This document shows, one piece after another, positions 35,310-45,014 of a DNA stretch of 64,000 nt (position 1 is its first letter; the number at the start of each line of letters is the position of its first letter). Location: the NCBI RefSeq assembly GCF_004000745.1, contig NZ_BILV01000008.1, forward strand, positions 1-64,000. Reading direction: 5' to 3'. Source of the stretch: Paenibacillus barengoltzii NBRC 101215. Its GTDB lineage: Bacteria; Bacillota; Bacilli; Paenibacillales; Paenibacillaceae. The notes under the pieces were generated by a model that saw nothing but the letters and a program-made list of their open reading frames with translations, did no database searches and was not told the origin of the DNA. A program made the position numbers and the translations under genes.

Positions 35310-38300
35310 CTAGACTAATTCTGCTACAATCCGACGCACCGTGCCGGTGCGGATCTCCTCGGCCAACTCGCCATCGATGACAGCACCGTCTACCGCAAGC
35401 TCCGATCCATCGTGCTTCTGCACCATCAACCGGCGAATCACTGCAGCATTCGGGCCATAAGTGTCCTTCTTCTGCGGGTTCCGGTAGATGACCTCCGTCG
35501 TACCCAGGAAGCGGAACGACACCTCGCCTTGCGCATCAAAGAGCCAACCGGGCAGGCGCGGATTCAGCGCAAGCCGGAGCTTGCCTTCATGCAGGCGGAA
35601 GATCCGTTTCCCCGCCATCATCGTCATCCACATGCTGAGGAACTCGGCGGTGGATCCGCTAAGCCGGGCGACATACCCGCGGCCATGGGTATCCGGATCC
35701 GGATTTACGCTCGTCGCGATAAAGGAGGAGTTCTCCAGCGTGCTGCGGCCATACACTGCCGGATCGAGGAACGGAATTAACGAGGTGCGAAGCTCGGAGA
35801 AGAACTCCTCGGTCAAACCGCTCTTAAGCAGCGCCAGTAAGTACTTATAGCTCATATGCAGGAACACCGATTCCCGTTCCAGCCACCCCGGCGTAAAGGC
35901 GCGAATGCGGCCGATCTCATGGGTCTCCGTATCCAGGCTGACGGAGGTTTTATACATTTGAAGCTGGGTGTCGAACAAGTCGCTGCGGCGAATTTGCTCA
36001 TAAGTCCGCTTGGCTTCGTTAGGGTCCTCAACCGTCTTCAACCATCGAGCAGGACCTTCCAGGAAATGCGGCAGCGGGCGCACTGTAAATTTCTTCACGA
36101 CCGCCTTCGGCAGACCGTATCCGCTGATCACCGGGTTTCCTTGGGCATCGGTCACCGGCTCAAATTCCGCCGCTTCGTAGGCGAAATACGTAGGTGTCAC
36201 GCCGCCGCCCAGTCGGATCGCCTCCCGGATGCCGCGCTCGATCTGCTCCAGCATGCGATCCGCCAGCCGGCCGATCGCCTGAAGCTCCAGCGGAGATTCC
36301 GTCCCGCTGATCCCGAAACGAATAGCATCCCGGTATTTCTCACGCGCCGTCGTCACCTGATCCCAATAGTCAAACGCCTCCAGGCTCCCTGCCAAACGCG
36401 CTTCCAGCAGCCTTTCCACTTCGCTGAGCAGCGCAGCAACTTCCTCGGGCACTTGCACGACTAGGTCGTTGCCAGCGGCTACAGCTTCAGTACAAACTTC
36501 CTGAACGAACTTCAGCAGCCGCTTTAACTCAAAGGTTTCGCTCATCCCCGAGCCAAACAGCCCAGGCAAGCCGTTCATCGCATCGTTCCATCCCGGCTTG
36601 TTCGCTTCCATCTCCACGCCCATGCCAAACGGATCTAAGGTGGCAAATTTGACCAGTCCCAGCGACAACAGCTTGACGAACAAGGTCGTTCGGTAAATTT
36701 CACCGCGGCCGTGTTCGGTTTTTAGCCAGTTGGTGCTCTTGAGTGTCAGGCCGAATTGGGCCATCTTCTCTTCATCGTGCACCAGCGAGCCGTATTGGCG
36801 TACTTTACCACCGCTGATGACATATTTCTCACTGCGCGGCAGGACGCGGGCCGGACTGTCGAAGTACGTATACTCCCGTTCTCCAAACAGCAGCTGTTCT
36901 TTACGATCTGGAAAAATATCAAGATAACTGTCAATCAAGTCCATATTGTAAGTCCAATGGTCCGTCCAGTAGCCTTCTCCAAAAGAGGCTTCAATTTGCT
37001 GTTCAGCGAGCGACAGCACGCCGGTCAACAGCTCATTCTCCTGTACAAACAGCCTTACGCCACGATGATTCACGAGCGAAATCAGCTTGCCCGGAGTAAA
37101 CGATCCCAAGCACAGAGCAGCCAGCTCCTCTCGATGATCGGCCGCCGCCTTCTCCAGGAAGGCGGATAGCTCTGCCGCCCGTTCATCCGGAACCCGGAAG
37201 GTAGTGCCTTCCACGCCCAGCGGATTATAACCATCTGCCTGTATCAGGCTGAAGAACGTGCGGATATTAAACGTTCCAACCCGAGGATTAAAATAGACAT
37301 CGTTGCGCCGGTTTTGGTTGGCATCGCGGAAATTGCCGTTGCCCTGCGAATAATATTCCGGCGCGATCGAGAAGAAGTTGTAGTCCCGCTCCAGATCCCC
37401 GTGCTTCCGGGAATACAAGTGAACCACGAACCCTTCCCGGCCATTCTCGAGAATAAACGGATACCCGCCGCGCAGAAAATTGTCCAGATAGCTCTGCCGG
37501 CAGTAAGCATCAAACAGCGGCAGAGCTGTCTTCGTGGCGATGTCTGCAGTCAAATCCTCGGTTAACTGGCTGGCCTCTGCATGCTTGCGGGCAATGTAAG
37601 CCGGGCTGGCAATCTCGGCCGCTTTGCGTTTTAACCGTTCCACGCTTTCGATATGCCCGATCAACGTGTAAATGCGGCGGCTTTCGCCGGGGGCAAGCTC
37701 GGCAGCGAATGCCGAAAATCCGCAAGGCACCTTATTGGTGCAATACTGCGGTGCCGCCGTTAATGCGGCCAGCGGCTGCTCGGCAAAACGGTCGGGATAC
37801 GCCAGCGACGTATTATCGCCGAAAATAACCGCAATGTCGGCTATCGTCTGCAGCAGCTTCCCGTCTTCTCCAAAGGTGAGGTAGAAATGTCCGCTTTGCA
37901 CCTCGCTCACTTCGGCCTCATCATGGGTGCTGGAACGGACCCGATAGAACGGAATCCCATTCTCGATATTGTCGACCTCCATCCAGCTGCGCAGCAGATT
38001 CCCGATTTCCTTGTAGCCGGCGTTCTCTACCCCATACGGAAGAATCTCCGGCATCCCATCCAGCATTTCCAGCTGCACCGGCGTTCCGGAAATATTCGTG
38101 ACCTCCACCTGACGGACCAGTGCCGCATAATCATCATTAGGAACCTGAAAATAACTTACCTTCACCCGCAGCCCCTGCGCTTCATGGGTTTCCTCAATCG
38201 TCAGCTCATTGGTTAAAATGTGCATACGGCGAACGGCTGACGCATCAGGGAAGGCACTTTGGAACGGCTCATAGATCCCCGCTTTCCCTGCGGTTTTGAT

Positions 38301-38543
38301 AAACGTCCGGAAGCCTTTCATCGCAACCGATTGATACGTAATGCTGGCCGGGGAGAATTCCATGATCGGGCTGTTTTTGTCCCGGATCCCAAAGCTGCAG
38401 ACCGACTGCCCCCGGTTCACATAAAACGTCCACATCGGAATCCCCTTCATGCCGGCAAGGCCGGGAAGGAAGCTGGAGAACGGTTTCGCCCGGTCAAACT
38501 GCTCGATCACGAACGCATTTCCCTCAAAAGAATAATTCGACAT
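35310..38543 (-). CDS. glycoside phosphorylase, GH94-like (possibly GH161 beta-1,3-glucan phosphorylase)
   Basis: 1077-residue inverting phosphorylase of the GH94/GH149/GH161 group. It would split a beta-glucan or disaccharide with phosphate to give glucose-1-phosphate. The N-terminal beta-sandwich (about 10-300) is followed by an (alpha/alpha)6 barrel. The probable general-acid Asp is D654 in KPGWNDAMNGLPG, aligned with DWNDG(M/F)N of cellobiose phosphorylase. Length well above GH94 (about 800) favours GH161, described from Paenibacillus polymyxa and Euglena, but I cannot separate the families by eye. The ATG at 38543 is chosen because GGAGGG lies about 9 nt before it. It follows the GH30 gene by 36 bases and is controlled with it. 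No signal peptide: cytoplasmic. Confidence 0.75.
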   Translation of the reverse strand: MSNYSFEGNAFVIEQFDRAKPFSSFLPGLAGMKGIPMWTFYVNRGQSVCSFGIRDKNSPIMEFSPASITYQSVAMKGFRTFIKTAGKAGIYEPFQSAFPDASAVRRMHILTNELTIEETHEAQGLRVKVSYFQVPNDDYAALVRQVEVTNISGTPVQLEMLDGMPEILPYGVENAGYKEIGNLLRSWMEVDNIENGIPFYRVRSSTHDEAEVSEVQSGHFYLTFGEDGKLLQTIADIAVIFGDNTSLAYPDRFAEQPLAALTAAPQYCTNKVPCGFSAFAAELAPGESRRIYTLIGHIESVERLKRKAAEIASPAYIARKHAEASQLTEDLTADIATKTALPLFDAYCRQSYLDNFLRGGYPFILENGREGFVVHLYSRKHGDLERDYNFFSIAPEYYSQGNGNFRDANQNRRNDVYFNPRVGTFNIRTFFSLIQADGYNPLGVEGTTFRVPDERAAELSAFLEKAAADHREELAALCLGSFTPGKLISLVNHRGVRLFVQENELLTGVLSLAEQQIEASFGEGYWTDHWTYNMDLIDSYLDIFPDRKEQLLFGEREYTYFDSPARVLPRSEKYVISGGKVRQYGSLVHDEEKMAQFGLTLKSTNWLKTEHGRGEIYRTTLFVKLLSLGLVKFATLDPFGMGVEMEANKPGWNDAMNGLPGLFGSGMSETFELKRLLKFVQEVCTEAVAAGNDLVVQVPEEVAALLSEVERLLEARLAGSLEAFDYWDQVTTAREKYRDAIRFGISGTESPLELQAIGRLADRMLEQIERGIREAIRLGGGVTPTYFAYEAAEFEPVTDAQGNPVISGYGLPKAVVKKFTVRPLPHFLEGPARWLKTVEDPNEAKRTYEQIRRSDLFDTQLQMYKTSVSLDTETHEIGRIRAFTPGWLERESVFLHMSYKYLLALLKSGLTEEFFSELRTSLIPFLDPAVYGRSTLENSSFIATSVNPDPDTHGRGYVARLSGSTAEFLSMWMTMMAGKRIFRLHEGKLRLALNPRLPGWLFDAQGEVSFRFLGTTEVIYRNPQKKDTYGPNAAVIRRLMVQKHDGSELAVDGAVIDGELAEEIRTGTVRRIVAELV

Positions 38544-38579
38544 AAGGACTATCCCTCCGTTCATTAAATAAGGATGTAA

Positions 38580-39923
38580 CTAGCCTTGGATGATATATGT
38601 CGCAATCGAATGCGCCGGCAACGTTTCGCTTGCAGCCTCACCGCCGAACTCCAGGGCAAACGGCTGCGCTACATCACATTCGTTCTGCACGACAACCGCG
38701 ATGCTGCCGTCTGGATTACGGAACGCAGTAGCCAGCAAGTCCGGAGCTTGGGCTTCCAAGCCAATGCGGGTAGCTCCCGGTTTGATATATTTACTGAAAT
38801 GCCCGATGTAGTAGTACGAGCTGTTGTAGTGAAGGGTATCGGTTGTCGTATCCGCGATGATGGGCGCATCACACAGGTTGCCTACATGGTTCGGACCGCC
38901 CGTTTCATCCAGCACCAAATTCCAATCCAAGAACCCTTCATTCCAATGGTTCAAGTCACCGATAATGTTCCGGCCGTAGCGTTCGCCGGTGAACCACTCG
39001 CCAAGCTTTACGCCGCCTTCCTGGCAGCCTTCCGTGAACAGAAGATGCTTGTCGGGGAACAGCTCATGTACTTTGCCAACGTTCTCGAACGCTTCGCTGA
39101 CGTACCAGTGGAAGCCGGTGCCCCATACGTATTTCGCCGCTTCGGGATCGCTCAGTACGGCAGAGGCACGCTCAACCATAATATCCCGATTGTGGTCCCA
39201 GATGAGAATATGGACGTCCGACAGGCCTTCCCGGTGCATCACCGGACCCAGGTAATCGCGTACGAAATCACGTTCTTCCTCGCCACTGTAAATACAGGAA
39301 TCCCAGGTTTGCACCGCCGCCGGTTCATTTTGTACCGTGATGCCCCAGATCGGGATGCCAGCCTCGCGATAAGCTTTGATGAACTTCGTATAATACAACG
39401 CCCACACCTCGCGATATTCCGGCTTCAGCTGGCCGCCGTGATTCATATCGCCGTTCGTTTTCATCCAAGCCGGAGGGCTCCAAGGAGAGGCCAGCATGGT
39501 GATGTTCTCCCCGGCAACTTTCGCCGCATCACGAACGAACGGGATCACCCATTTGTGATCGCGGGAAATATCGAACGTTTTCAGCTCCACGTCGCCATCC
39601 TCGATATACGTGTAGTTCTCCAGCGCGAAGTCGCAGCTGTGGATGTGCACGCGACCCAGCGTATATCCCAGCCCCTCCTGCGGATCGAAATACTTGCGGA
39701 TCACTTCTTCCCGCTTCTGCGGGCTAATCCGAGACAACGTATAAGCGGCCGCTTCGGTGAACGCACCGCCAAATCCCATCACCGTTTGGTAGGTCTGCTC
39801 CGGCAGAACCTTCAGCTTCTGTTCCGTGCCAGCTACTGCGCTGGATTGAACCGCCACTTCCCCTTGCGGCTGCAAGCGGTCGGCGGAATCACGCGAAGTG
39901 AGCACTTTCACCCATTTTGCCAT
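38580..39923 (-). CDS. GH30 family glycoside hydrolase
   Basis: 447-residue clan-A (beta/alpha)8 enzyme with a C-terminal beta domain. Catalytic acid/base E200 lies in TVQNEPAAVQTW and nucleophile E298 in LLFTEGCQEG. The family start YQTVMGFGGAFTEAAAYTL is clear. GH30 includes beta-1,6-glucanases, glucocerebrosidases and beta-glucosidases. With an adjacent beta-glucan-type phosphorylase, a cytoplasmic beta-glucosidase acting on imported oligosaccharides is likely (inference). No signal peptide. RBS GGAGAGG precedes the ATG. First gene of the operon downstream of the LacI operators. Confidence 0.88.
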   Translation of the reverse strand: MAKWVKVLTSRDSADRLQPQGEVAVQSSAVAGTEQKLKVLPEQTYQTVMGFGGAFTEAAAYTLSRISPQKREEVIRKYFDPQEGLGYTLGRVHIHSCDFALENYTYIEDGDVELKTFDISRDHKWVIPFVRDAAKVAGENITMLASPWSPPAWMKTNGDMNHGGQLKPEYREVWALYYTKFIKAYREAGIPIWGITVQNEPAAVQTWDSCIYSGEEERDFVRDYLGPVMHREGLSDVHILIWDHNRDIMVERASAVLSDPEAAKYVWGTGFHWYVSEAFENVGKVHELFPDKHLLFTEGCQEGGVKLGEWFTGERYGRNIIGDLNHWNEGFLDWNLVLDETGGPNHVGNLCDAPIIADTTTDTLHYNSSYYYIGHFSKYIKPGATRIGLEAQAPDLLATAFRNPDGSIAVVVQNECDVAQPFALEFGGEAASETLPAHSIATYIIQG

Positions 39924-39958
39924 CGTAATCCTCTCCTTGGTTTTTGATTTGGTGTTTC

Positions 39959-39972
39959 TGTAATCGATTTCA
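39959..39972. promoter_or_regulatory. LacI-type operator O2
   Basis: TGTAATCGATTTCA is a near-palindrome centred on CG (two mismatched positions), the shape of LacI-family operators. It lies 36 bases upstream of the GH30 start. Confidence 0.6.
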
Positions 39973-40036
39973 AAATCAACAAGAGCAGTACCGGAAAAGC
40001 GCGCCGATCTTCAATAAATCGAAGAAATACAAGGAA

Positions 40037-40050
40037 CGAAACCGGTTTCG
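40037..40050. promoter_or_regulatory. LacI-type operator O1
   Basis: CGAAACCGGTTTCG is a perfect 14-base palindrome with the central CG of LacI-family operators, between lacI and the GH30 gene. O1 and O2 centres are about 78 bases apart, compatible with looping. Confidence 0.7.
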
Positions 40051-40081
40051 ATCTCTTGTAAAAAAATAGAGGCCGAGCGGT

Positions 40082-41086
40082 TTACAGCGATCGGCAAGAA
40101 TCGCGAATAACCAGCTCTACCGGGATGACGCCTTGTTGCACGTCTTCCCCGCCTTCTATCGAATAGATTAACATGTCAGCCGCCCTGCTGCCAAGTACAT
40201 CTGTATTTTGTCGTACCGTCGTTAACGCAGGAGTTAGATATTTCGCCATTTCTATATCGTCAAAACCTAGCAGCGAAATATCTTCAGGCACACGCAAACC
40301 GTGCCGCTTGATCGCCATCATAGCCCCGACTGCCAAATTGTCGCCGGCTGCAAACACAGCTGTAGGCCGCTCGTCCGCCTGCAATAGCTCCTCCATTGCT
40401 TTGCTGCCGCTCTCTACGGTATAGTCGTAGCTTCCTTGTACGATATGCTGCGGATGAATCGTCAGCCCTAGCTCTTGCATCGCTTGCCGAAATCCGTTTA
40501 ACCGCTGCTCACCGGCGAAGGTTGGACCGCCGCCGATATGCGCGATCTTCCGGTGACCCAGGGAATGCAAATATTTCACGGCCTGACGGGCGCCTTCTAT
40601 ATTGTCCGAGTACACCGTACTCTTGACGGAAGATTCCTGATCCAACAGCACGCAAGGAATATCCGACTCGAGCAACTCCTCATAATACGGATCGGTAGCA
40701 TCCGGCAGCACCACAACCACGCCGTCAATGCCGCGGATTTTACAGTGTTCCAGATAACTGCTTTTCTTGCCGCCGATATCCTTGGAAAGAAACATCAGAT
40801 CGTATCCCTTAGAAGTAGCCACCCGCTTGAAGCCTTCGATCACGCCGCCAAAAAACGGATGCAGGATACCCGCACCGGAAGGCTCAATAAACAGCACGCC
40901 AATCGTCCAAGAGCGTTTGGTGGTCAGCGAACGGGCGTGAGCATTGGGCAAGTAGCCAAGCTCGTCCGCAGCATCTAAAATTTTGCGGCGCGTCTTCTCA
41001 CTGACATCGGAATATCCATTAAACACCTTAGATACGGTCGTAGGCGAAAAGCCGGTCTTTTGTGCAATATCATAGATCGTGATCAA
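40082..41086 (-). CDS. LacI family transcriptional regulator
   Basis: 334-residue LacI/GalR repressor. The helix-turn-helix (about residues 1-22) is [20 protein letters not shown], followed by the hinge helix NAHARSLTT (about 48-56) and a periplasmic-binding-protein-like sensor domain (about 60-330). It starts at TTG 41086: AGAGGAG ends 9 nt before it, while the in-frame ATG three codons earlier overlaps the ribosome site. It lies directly upstream of GH30/phosphorylase on the same strand, and two LacI-type palindromes lie between, so it probably represses that operon and responds to a beta-glucan sugar (inference). Confidence 0.9.
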   Translation of the reverse strand: MITIYDIAQKTGFSPTTVSKVFNGYSDVSEKTRRKILDAADELGYLPNAHARSLTTKRSWTIGVLFIEPSGAGILHPFFGGVIEGFKRVATSKGYDLMFLSKDIGGKKSSYLEHCKIRGIDGVVVVLPDATDPYYEELLESDIPCVLLDQESSVKSTVYSDNIEGARQAVKYLHSLGHRKIAHIGGGPTFAGEQRLNGFRQAMQELGLTIHPQHIVQGSYDYTVESGSKAMEELLQADERPTAVFAAGDNLAVGAMMAIKRHGLRVPEDISLLGFDDIEMAKYLTPALTTVRQNTDVLGSRAADMLIYSIEGGEDVQQGVIPVELVIRDSCRSL

Positions 41087-41209
41087 CGTTCTCATCTCCT
41101 CTGCCCGGATCCGAGCCTGCTCGAAACCGGATTCACAGGCCATTGTAGCCGCAGGGGCGCTGGAAGTCAACCATATCAAGCGTTATGAGTCCTATTGGTC
41201 AGAAAAAAA

Positions 41210-41246
41210 AATCACAAGGCTCAGGAATGTCCTGAACCTTGTGATT
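41210..41246 (-). terminator. strong terminator in the lacI leader
   Basis: AATCACAAGG-x-TCAGGA pairs with TCCTGA-x-CCTTGTGATT around ATG. On the minus strand it runs into about nine T. No minus-strand gene ends here, so it either stops lacI leader transcription or read-through from the chemoreceptor. Confidence 0.75.
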
Positions 41247-41334
41247 GAGTTAAATTTGCCGGATTTGCTGAATTATTTTGGGGCAAACTTTTGGGGGAAA
41301 TCGCAACTTTGAATAGGAAAGGCGCTGATCTGAC

Positions 41335-41631
41335 ATGGACGGTATCAACAAAAACTCCGCGGACTTCGAATATGAACGTTACAAGCTGCTGAAGGAGTAT
41401 CGCCCGGAGAATGACATTCCCTTCGATGACTTGCTGCCGCACGATACGCGAATTGTCCAAGGCATCAGTGAACCTAAAGGTACGGTCAACAGCGAAGATG
41501 ATCCGTTTCCTGATGTACCCGATGCGGATGCGATCCAGAAGGACAGTCCCGTCGACCCGGTCGCTCCCGATCCAGATGCCATGCACGGCACCGATTTACT
41601 TAACGGCTTTGATGGCGACGAAACCGAATAA
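41335..41631 (+). CDS. acidic small protein of unknown function
   Basis: 98 residues, strongly acidic, rich in Asp, Pro and Glu, with no membrane segment. The N-terminal third (about 12-45) reads YERYKLLKEYRPENDIPFDD and may fold; the rest looks disordered with many DP and PDP steps. I do not recognise the family. AGGAAAGG lies about 12 nt upstream of the ATG. It ends 12 bases before a perfect bidirectional terminator that it shares with the converging chemoreceptor gene. Confidence 0.65.
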   Translation: MDGINKNSADFEYERYKLLKEYRPENDIPFDDLLPHDTRIVQGISEPKGTVNSEDDPFPDVPDADAIQKDSPVDPVAPDPDAMHGTDLLNGFDGDETE

Positions 41632-41643
41632 ACCACACAACGT

Positions 41644-41676
41644 AAGAAGCCTTCCATGTCCTATGGAAGGCTTCTT
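41644..41676. terminator. perfect 14-bp bidirectional terminator
   Basis: AAGAAGCCTTCCAT and its exact complement flank a GTCCT loop, between the converging small-protein and chemoreceptor genes. Confidence 0.9.
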
Positions 41677-41689
41677 CAACCTAATCACG

Positions 41690-43675
41690 TTAATCTTTAT
41701 AAACTTTAAACTTACCTACCAAAGCCTGCAGCTGTTCAGCCATCCGGCTTAAATCCGCTGAGGAGGAAGAGATTTCCTCCACAGACGCCAGCTGTTCTTC
41801 TGCCGCCGCAGAGATCGTTTGGGTGTTGCCCGCAGTCTGCTCCGAAAGCATGCGAATTTGCTCAATCGCATCTCGGGCGGCCTCACTTTCCCCTGCAACC
41901 TCCTGCATCGTGGCAGCAGCAGCTTCGACGGCTTCCGCCGCATTCATCACCGATTGGCTGATCGCAATAAACGATTGTCCCGACAAATCAACGGCTTCCC
42001 GGCCTTCGGTTACTTTATGCTGAATGTCGATCATCGCAGCCGCCGCATGATTCATCTCGTCCTGAATGCGGGTGATCAATTCGCGGATTTGGTCTGCCGA
42101 ATGGCTTGAGCCTTCGGCCAGCTTGCGAATTTCGCTCGCAACTACCGCAAAGCCGCGACCTTCTTCCCCGGCTCGCGACGCTTCGATTGCCGCGTTCAGC
42201 GACAGCAGGTTCGTCTTCTGTGCAATCTCCGCCATCACAGCCGCGATGCCGCCAATTTGCTCCGCACGTTGGTTTAATGAGTTGGTGATGTCTGTCAGCT
42301 TCGTAACCGTTTGTTCAACGTCACGGATCTTATGTTCGGCGCCTTCCACTAGTTGGGTTCCTTCTTGAGCTGAGTTGGCCATTCCTGCCATTGTCCGATT
42401 AATTAGCTGCATATTGCCGGATACGTATTCCACCTGCTGAACCATCGTATTTACGCTGGTTGCGCCGCGTTCTACGCTTTGCATCTGCTGCTCGCTGCCG
42501 GCAGCAACGTCCTGGATCGCTACTGTCACATGTTCAATCGCCTTCGTGGTCTGCTCGGATCCAGCGGAGAGTTGCTCCGCTGAAGCGGAAACGTTATCGG
42601 TCATCTCCCGGACTCCTTCAACCATTTCACGCAAACTATCAACCATCTTCTGGAAGTTAGCGGCAAGTTCTCCGATTTCATCCCGGTTAAATCCATCCAA
42701 CTTTTCCGTCAGGTCGCCATGGCCAAGGACCGCAGTCGCCTGATTTAATTTACGGATCGGAAGCAGAACCGAACGGATATTAAAGATGATCAGGAGGGCT
42801 CCTCCAACTATCGAAAGGACGACAACAAGGATGGACGTATTGCGAATGGCTGCCGTTTGCTGGGTCACCTCGTCTTTATTCATCGTTCCGCCAATTTTCC
42901 ATCCCGTCAGTTCATTGGTCAGGAACTTCATTTTATATTTTTGGCCGTCCATGCCGTATTCGAAGGTTCCCTCATCCGCTGCGAACATTGGAGCTGCAAT
43001 GGTATCATCCGCTGCTTCTCCGAGGCCGCCCTTCGGATTCACAATCACATTCTTGGTATTGTCCAGAATCAGGATGTATCCTTCTTCTCCTACTTTCATG
43101 CTTGCCAGATTGGAGATGCTGGTTAAGTTCAGGTCGAGTGAAAGAACGCCTTTCCCATCCCGAAGCTTCTTCGCAACGGATACGACGGTATTCCCGTCAG
43201 CGGAGAGATAGACGGGTGTAACCACGGCCTTGGAGCTGTCCATCGCCAGCTTATACCAATCCCGCGTTCTCGGGTCATAATCAGCTGGCAATTCCTCATC
43301 TTTACCAAGCAACATCCCGCCTTGATTAGTTCCAACATAGATATTAATAACTTCTTTATGCAAGCCCAAGTACTGACTAAGTCGATTCTTCACCGCCGTT
43401 CCACCCGACGCCAGGTCCGCCTCAACAGATGCCGTTTCGAGCCCAAGTTCGTTCACGAAATAATCCAGATCCGATCCTACGCTCTCAATCTCATTTGTGA
43501 TCAACGAATTTGCCGTAGACACGCTTTCTGCCGCGCTGTACATAATCTCCTCTTCGATGTAATCACTTGCTTTCCAATAGGTTGTACTTGAGATCACCAG
43601 GCTCGGAACTAGCAGGATGATCACAAACGTGATGATGAGCTTTTGACGAATGGAAAATGATAACTGTCGACTCAC
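41690..43675 (-). CDS. methyl-accepting chemotaxis protein with dCache sensor
   Basis: 661-residue chemoreceptor. Helix 1 (about 12-34) is followed by a dCache extracellular sensor (about 35-280) holding a [12 protein letters not shown] block typical of Cache domains. Helix 2 (about 283-303), HAMP ([20 protein letters not shown]) and the signalling domain with [20 protein letters not shown] follow. The start GTG at 43675 is preceded by GGGGG. Its terminator is the perfect 14-bp hairpin downstream. Ligand unknown; amino acids or small acids are usual for dCache. Confidence 0.93.
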   Translation of the reverse strand: MSRQLSFSIRQKLIITFVIILLVPSLVISSTTYWKASDYIEEEIMYSAAESVSTANSLITNEIESVGSDLDYFVNELGLETASVEADLASGGTAVKNRLSQYLGLHKEVINIYVGTNQGGMLLGKDEELPADYDPRTRDWYKLAMDSSKAVVTPVYLSADGNTVVSVAKKLRDGKGVLSLDLNLTSISNLASMKVGEEGYILILDNTKNVIVNPKGGLGEAADDTIAAPMFAADEGTFEYGMDGQKYKMKFLTNELTGWKIGGTMNKDEVTQQTAAIRNTSILVVVLSIVGGALLIIFNIRSVLLPIRKLNQATAVLGHGDLTEKLDGFNRDEIGELAANFQKMVDSLREMVEGVREMTDNVSASAEQLSAGSEQTTKAIEHVTVAIQDVAAGSEQQMQSVERGATSVNTMVQQVEYVSGNMQLINRTMAGMANSAQEGTQLVEGAEHKIRDVEQTVTKLTDITNSLNQRAEQIGGIAAVMAEIAQKTNLLSLNAAIEASRAGEEGRGFAVVASEIRKLAEGSSHSADQIRELITRIQDEMNHAAAAMIDIQHKVTEGREAVDLSGQSFIAISQSVMNAAEAVEAAAATMQEVAGESEAARDAIEQIRMLSEQTAGNTQTISAAAEEQLASVEEISSSSADLSRMAEQLQALVGKFKVYKD

Positions 43676-43757
43676 GATGATTTGCCCCCTAAAATCGCTT
43701 CAATAGTCATTGGAATCCGCCTTGAACAGGTAAGGTAATGCTTACTTAGCGCATGGT

Positions 43758-44822
43758 CTATGTCACGTATACCCGGTTTCGTCCTGCCTCCTTCGCTCGA
43801 TAAAGTGCCTGATCTGCCCTGAGGAATAACTCCACCTCATCAACACTCGGATAGGTTGCACTTCCTCCCGAGATCGTTAGCTTTAATTTCCCCCCATCCG
43901 GCAAAACAAAAAGATGGTTCTCCACATTGCGGCGCAATCGTTCGGCAATCACTTTGATTTGGTCCGCATCGCAACGATCTACCAAAATCACGAATTCCTC
44001 GCCGCCCTTGCGGGCAATGTGATCTCGCTGTGAGAACGTCTCTCGCATTACATCAGCGATTTGCAGCAGTACAGCATCGCCCGCCAGGTGACCATACTGA
44101 TCATTGACACGCTTGAAGTAGTCAATGTCGATGATTAGCAGAGTGAACGGAATGTTGTCGCGCTGGGCGGCCGCGATTTTTTGCTCCATTTTCTTTGCAA
44201 AAGCCCGAGAATTGTATAAGCTCGTCAAGAAATCTCGGTTCGCCGCTTCCCTCATCTTACGAATGGAGTCGTCCTTGTTCCGGAGATAATGCAGAATGGA
44301 AAATGCGATCACACCCGCAATAATGAACAGAGGCAAATATAACCCCATCTCCAAATAGGGAAAGCCGTCGTACAGAATCCAAGCGATCACCACCATACTC
44401 ACCGAACTTAACCCAAGCACCAGGAAGAGACGCGGCATCGTTGTCTTTTCCTGGCGCAAGAAGAGAACCCCAATGAGAAACGTCACCGGCGAATTCAAGG
44501 CAGCGATCACAGCGTGCGTTCCGAACTCATGCAGAAACAACCGATAAATCATGATCAACAGCGTCGTAATCGCTCCCGAAATGCCGCCTCCCAAATAAAC
44601 GGAGATCAGGATGGGCAACTGCCTGAAATCGACCACTATATGCCTGGAGATCTGAAAATGGTAATGCATCAGAATCACGCCCAACAGCCCAGAAGCAATA
44701 CCCAGTGCGAGCCGGGTCCCTAACGCCTTTTGCAGGCGTTCGGTTAAGGCGCTTTTTACTATATGTCCTAAAAGGATTCCCGTCGTCAGCAGTGTCAAAT
44801 TATTAAGTAAGCTCTGCAGCAT
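43758..44822 (-). CDS. diguanylate cyclase with 5TM-type sensor
   Basis: 354 residues. The N-terminal half has about five or six transmembrane helices like the 5TMR-LYT module (IVVDFRQLPILISVYLGGGI). The C-terminal GGEEF domain (about 195-354) has intact ARKGGEEFVILVDR, so it should make cyclic-di-GMP from two GTP. I see no RxxD inhibitory site just upstream of it. It starts at ATG 44822, with GAGGAA about 6 nt before. Stands alone, 82 bases upstream of the chemoreceptor gene on the same strand. Confidence 0.92.
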   Translation of the reverse strand: MLQSLLNNLTLLTTGILLGHIVKSALTERLQKALGTRLALGIASGLLGVILMHYHFQISRHIVVDFRQLPILISVYLGGGISGAITTLLIMIYRLFLHEFGTHAVIAALNSPVTFLIGVLFLRQEKTTMPRLFLVLGLSSVSMVVIAWILYDGFPYLEMGLYLPLFIIAGVIAFSILHYLRNKDDSIRKMREAANRDFLTSLYNSRAFAKKMEQKIAAAQRDNIPFTLLIIDIDYFKRVNDQYGHLAGDAVLLQIADVMRETFSQRDHIARKGGEEFVILVDRCDADQIKVIAERLRRNVENHLFVLPDGGKLKLTISGGSATYPSVDEVELFLRADQALYRAKEAGRNRVYVT

Positions 44823-45014
44823 CAAATGTTCCTCTCAGATGTATATAAAGCATTATATAAGTAGTGCTAGCATAACATATAAATGCGACAAAAATAAGAT
44901 ACTTCTGCTATTTTTCGATTTTATTCGACATCTTTAGACACCTTCAGACGACTGCATTTTTCTGTCCTCCTGGTCATGATATAATGGCGTCAGATTGTTG
45001 AAAGGGTGACGGTA

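Noticed and set aside
35856-36464. 202-codon frame antisense to the phosphorylase gene
   Set aside because: Shadow frame with no ribosome site and no domain.
38586-39947. 453-codon open frame on the plus strand, antisense to the GH30 gene
   Set aside because: The minus-strand protein has all GH30 motifs and a ribosome site; the plus-strand frame is a shadow in GC-rich codons and resembles no family.
41221-41586. 121-codon minus-strand frame upstream of lacI that could have explained the terminator at 41210-41246
   Set aside because: It overlaps the terminator and the opposite small-protein gene, has no ribosome site, and its sequence is unlike any family.
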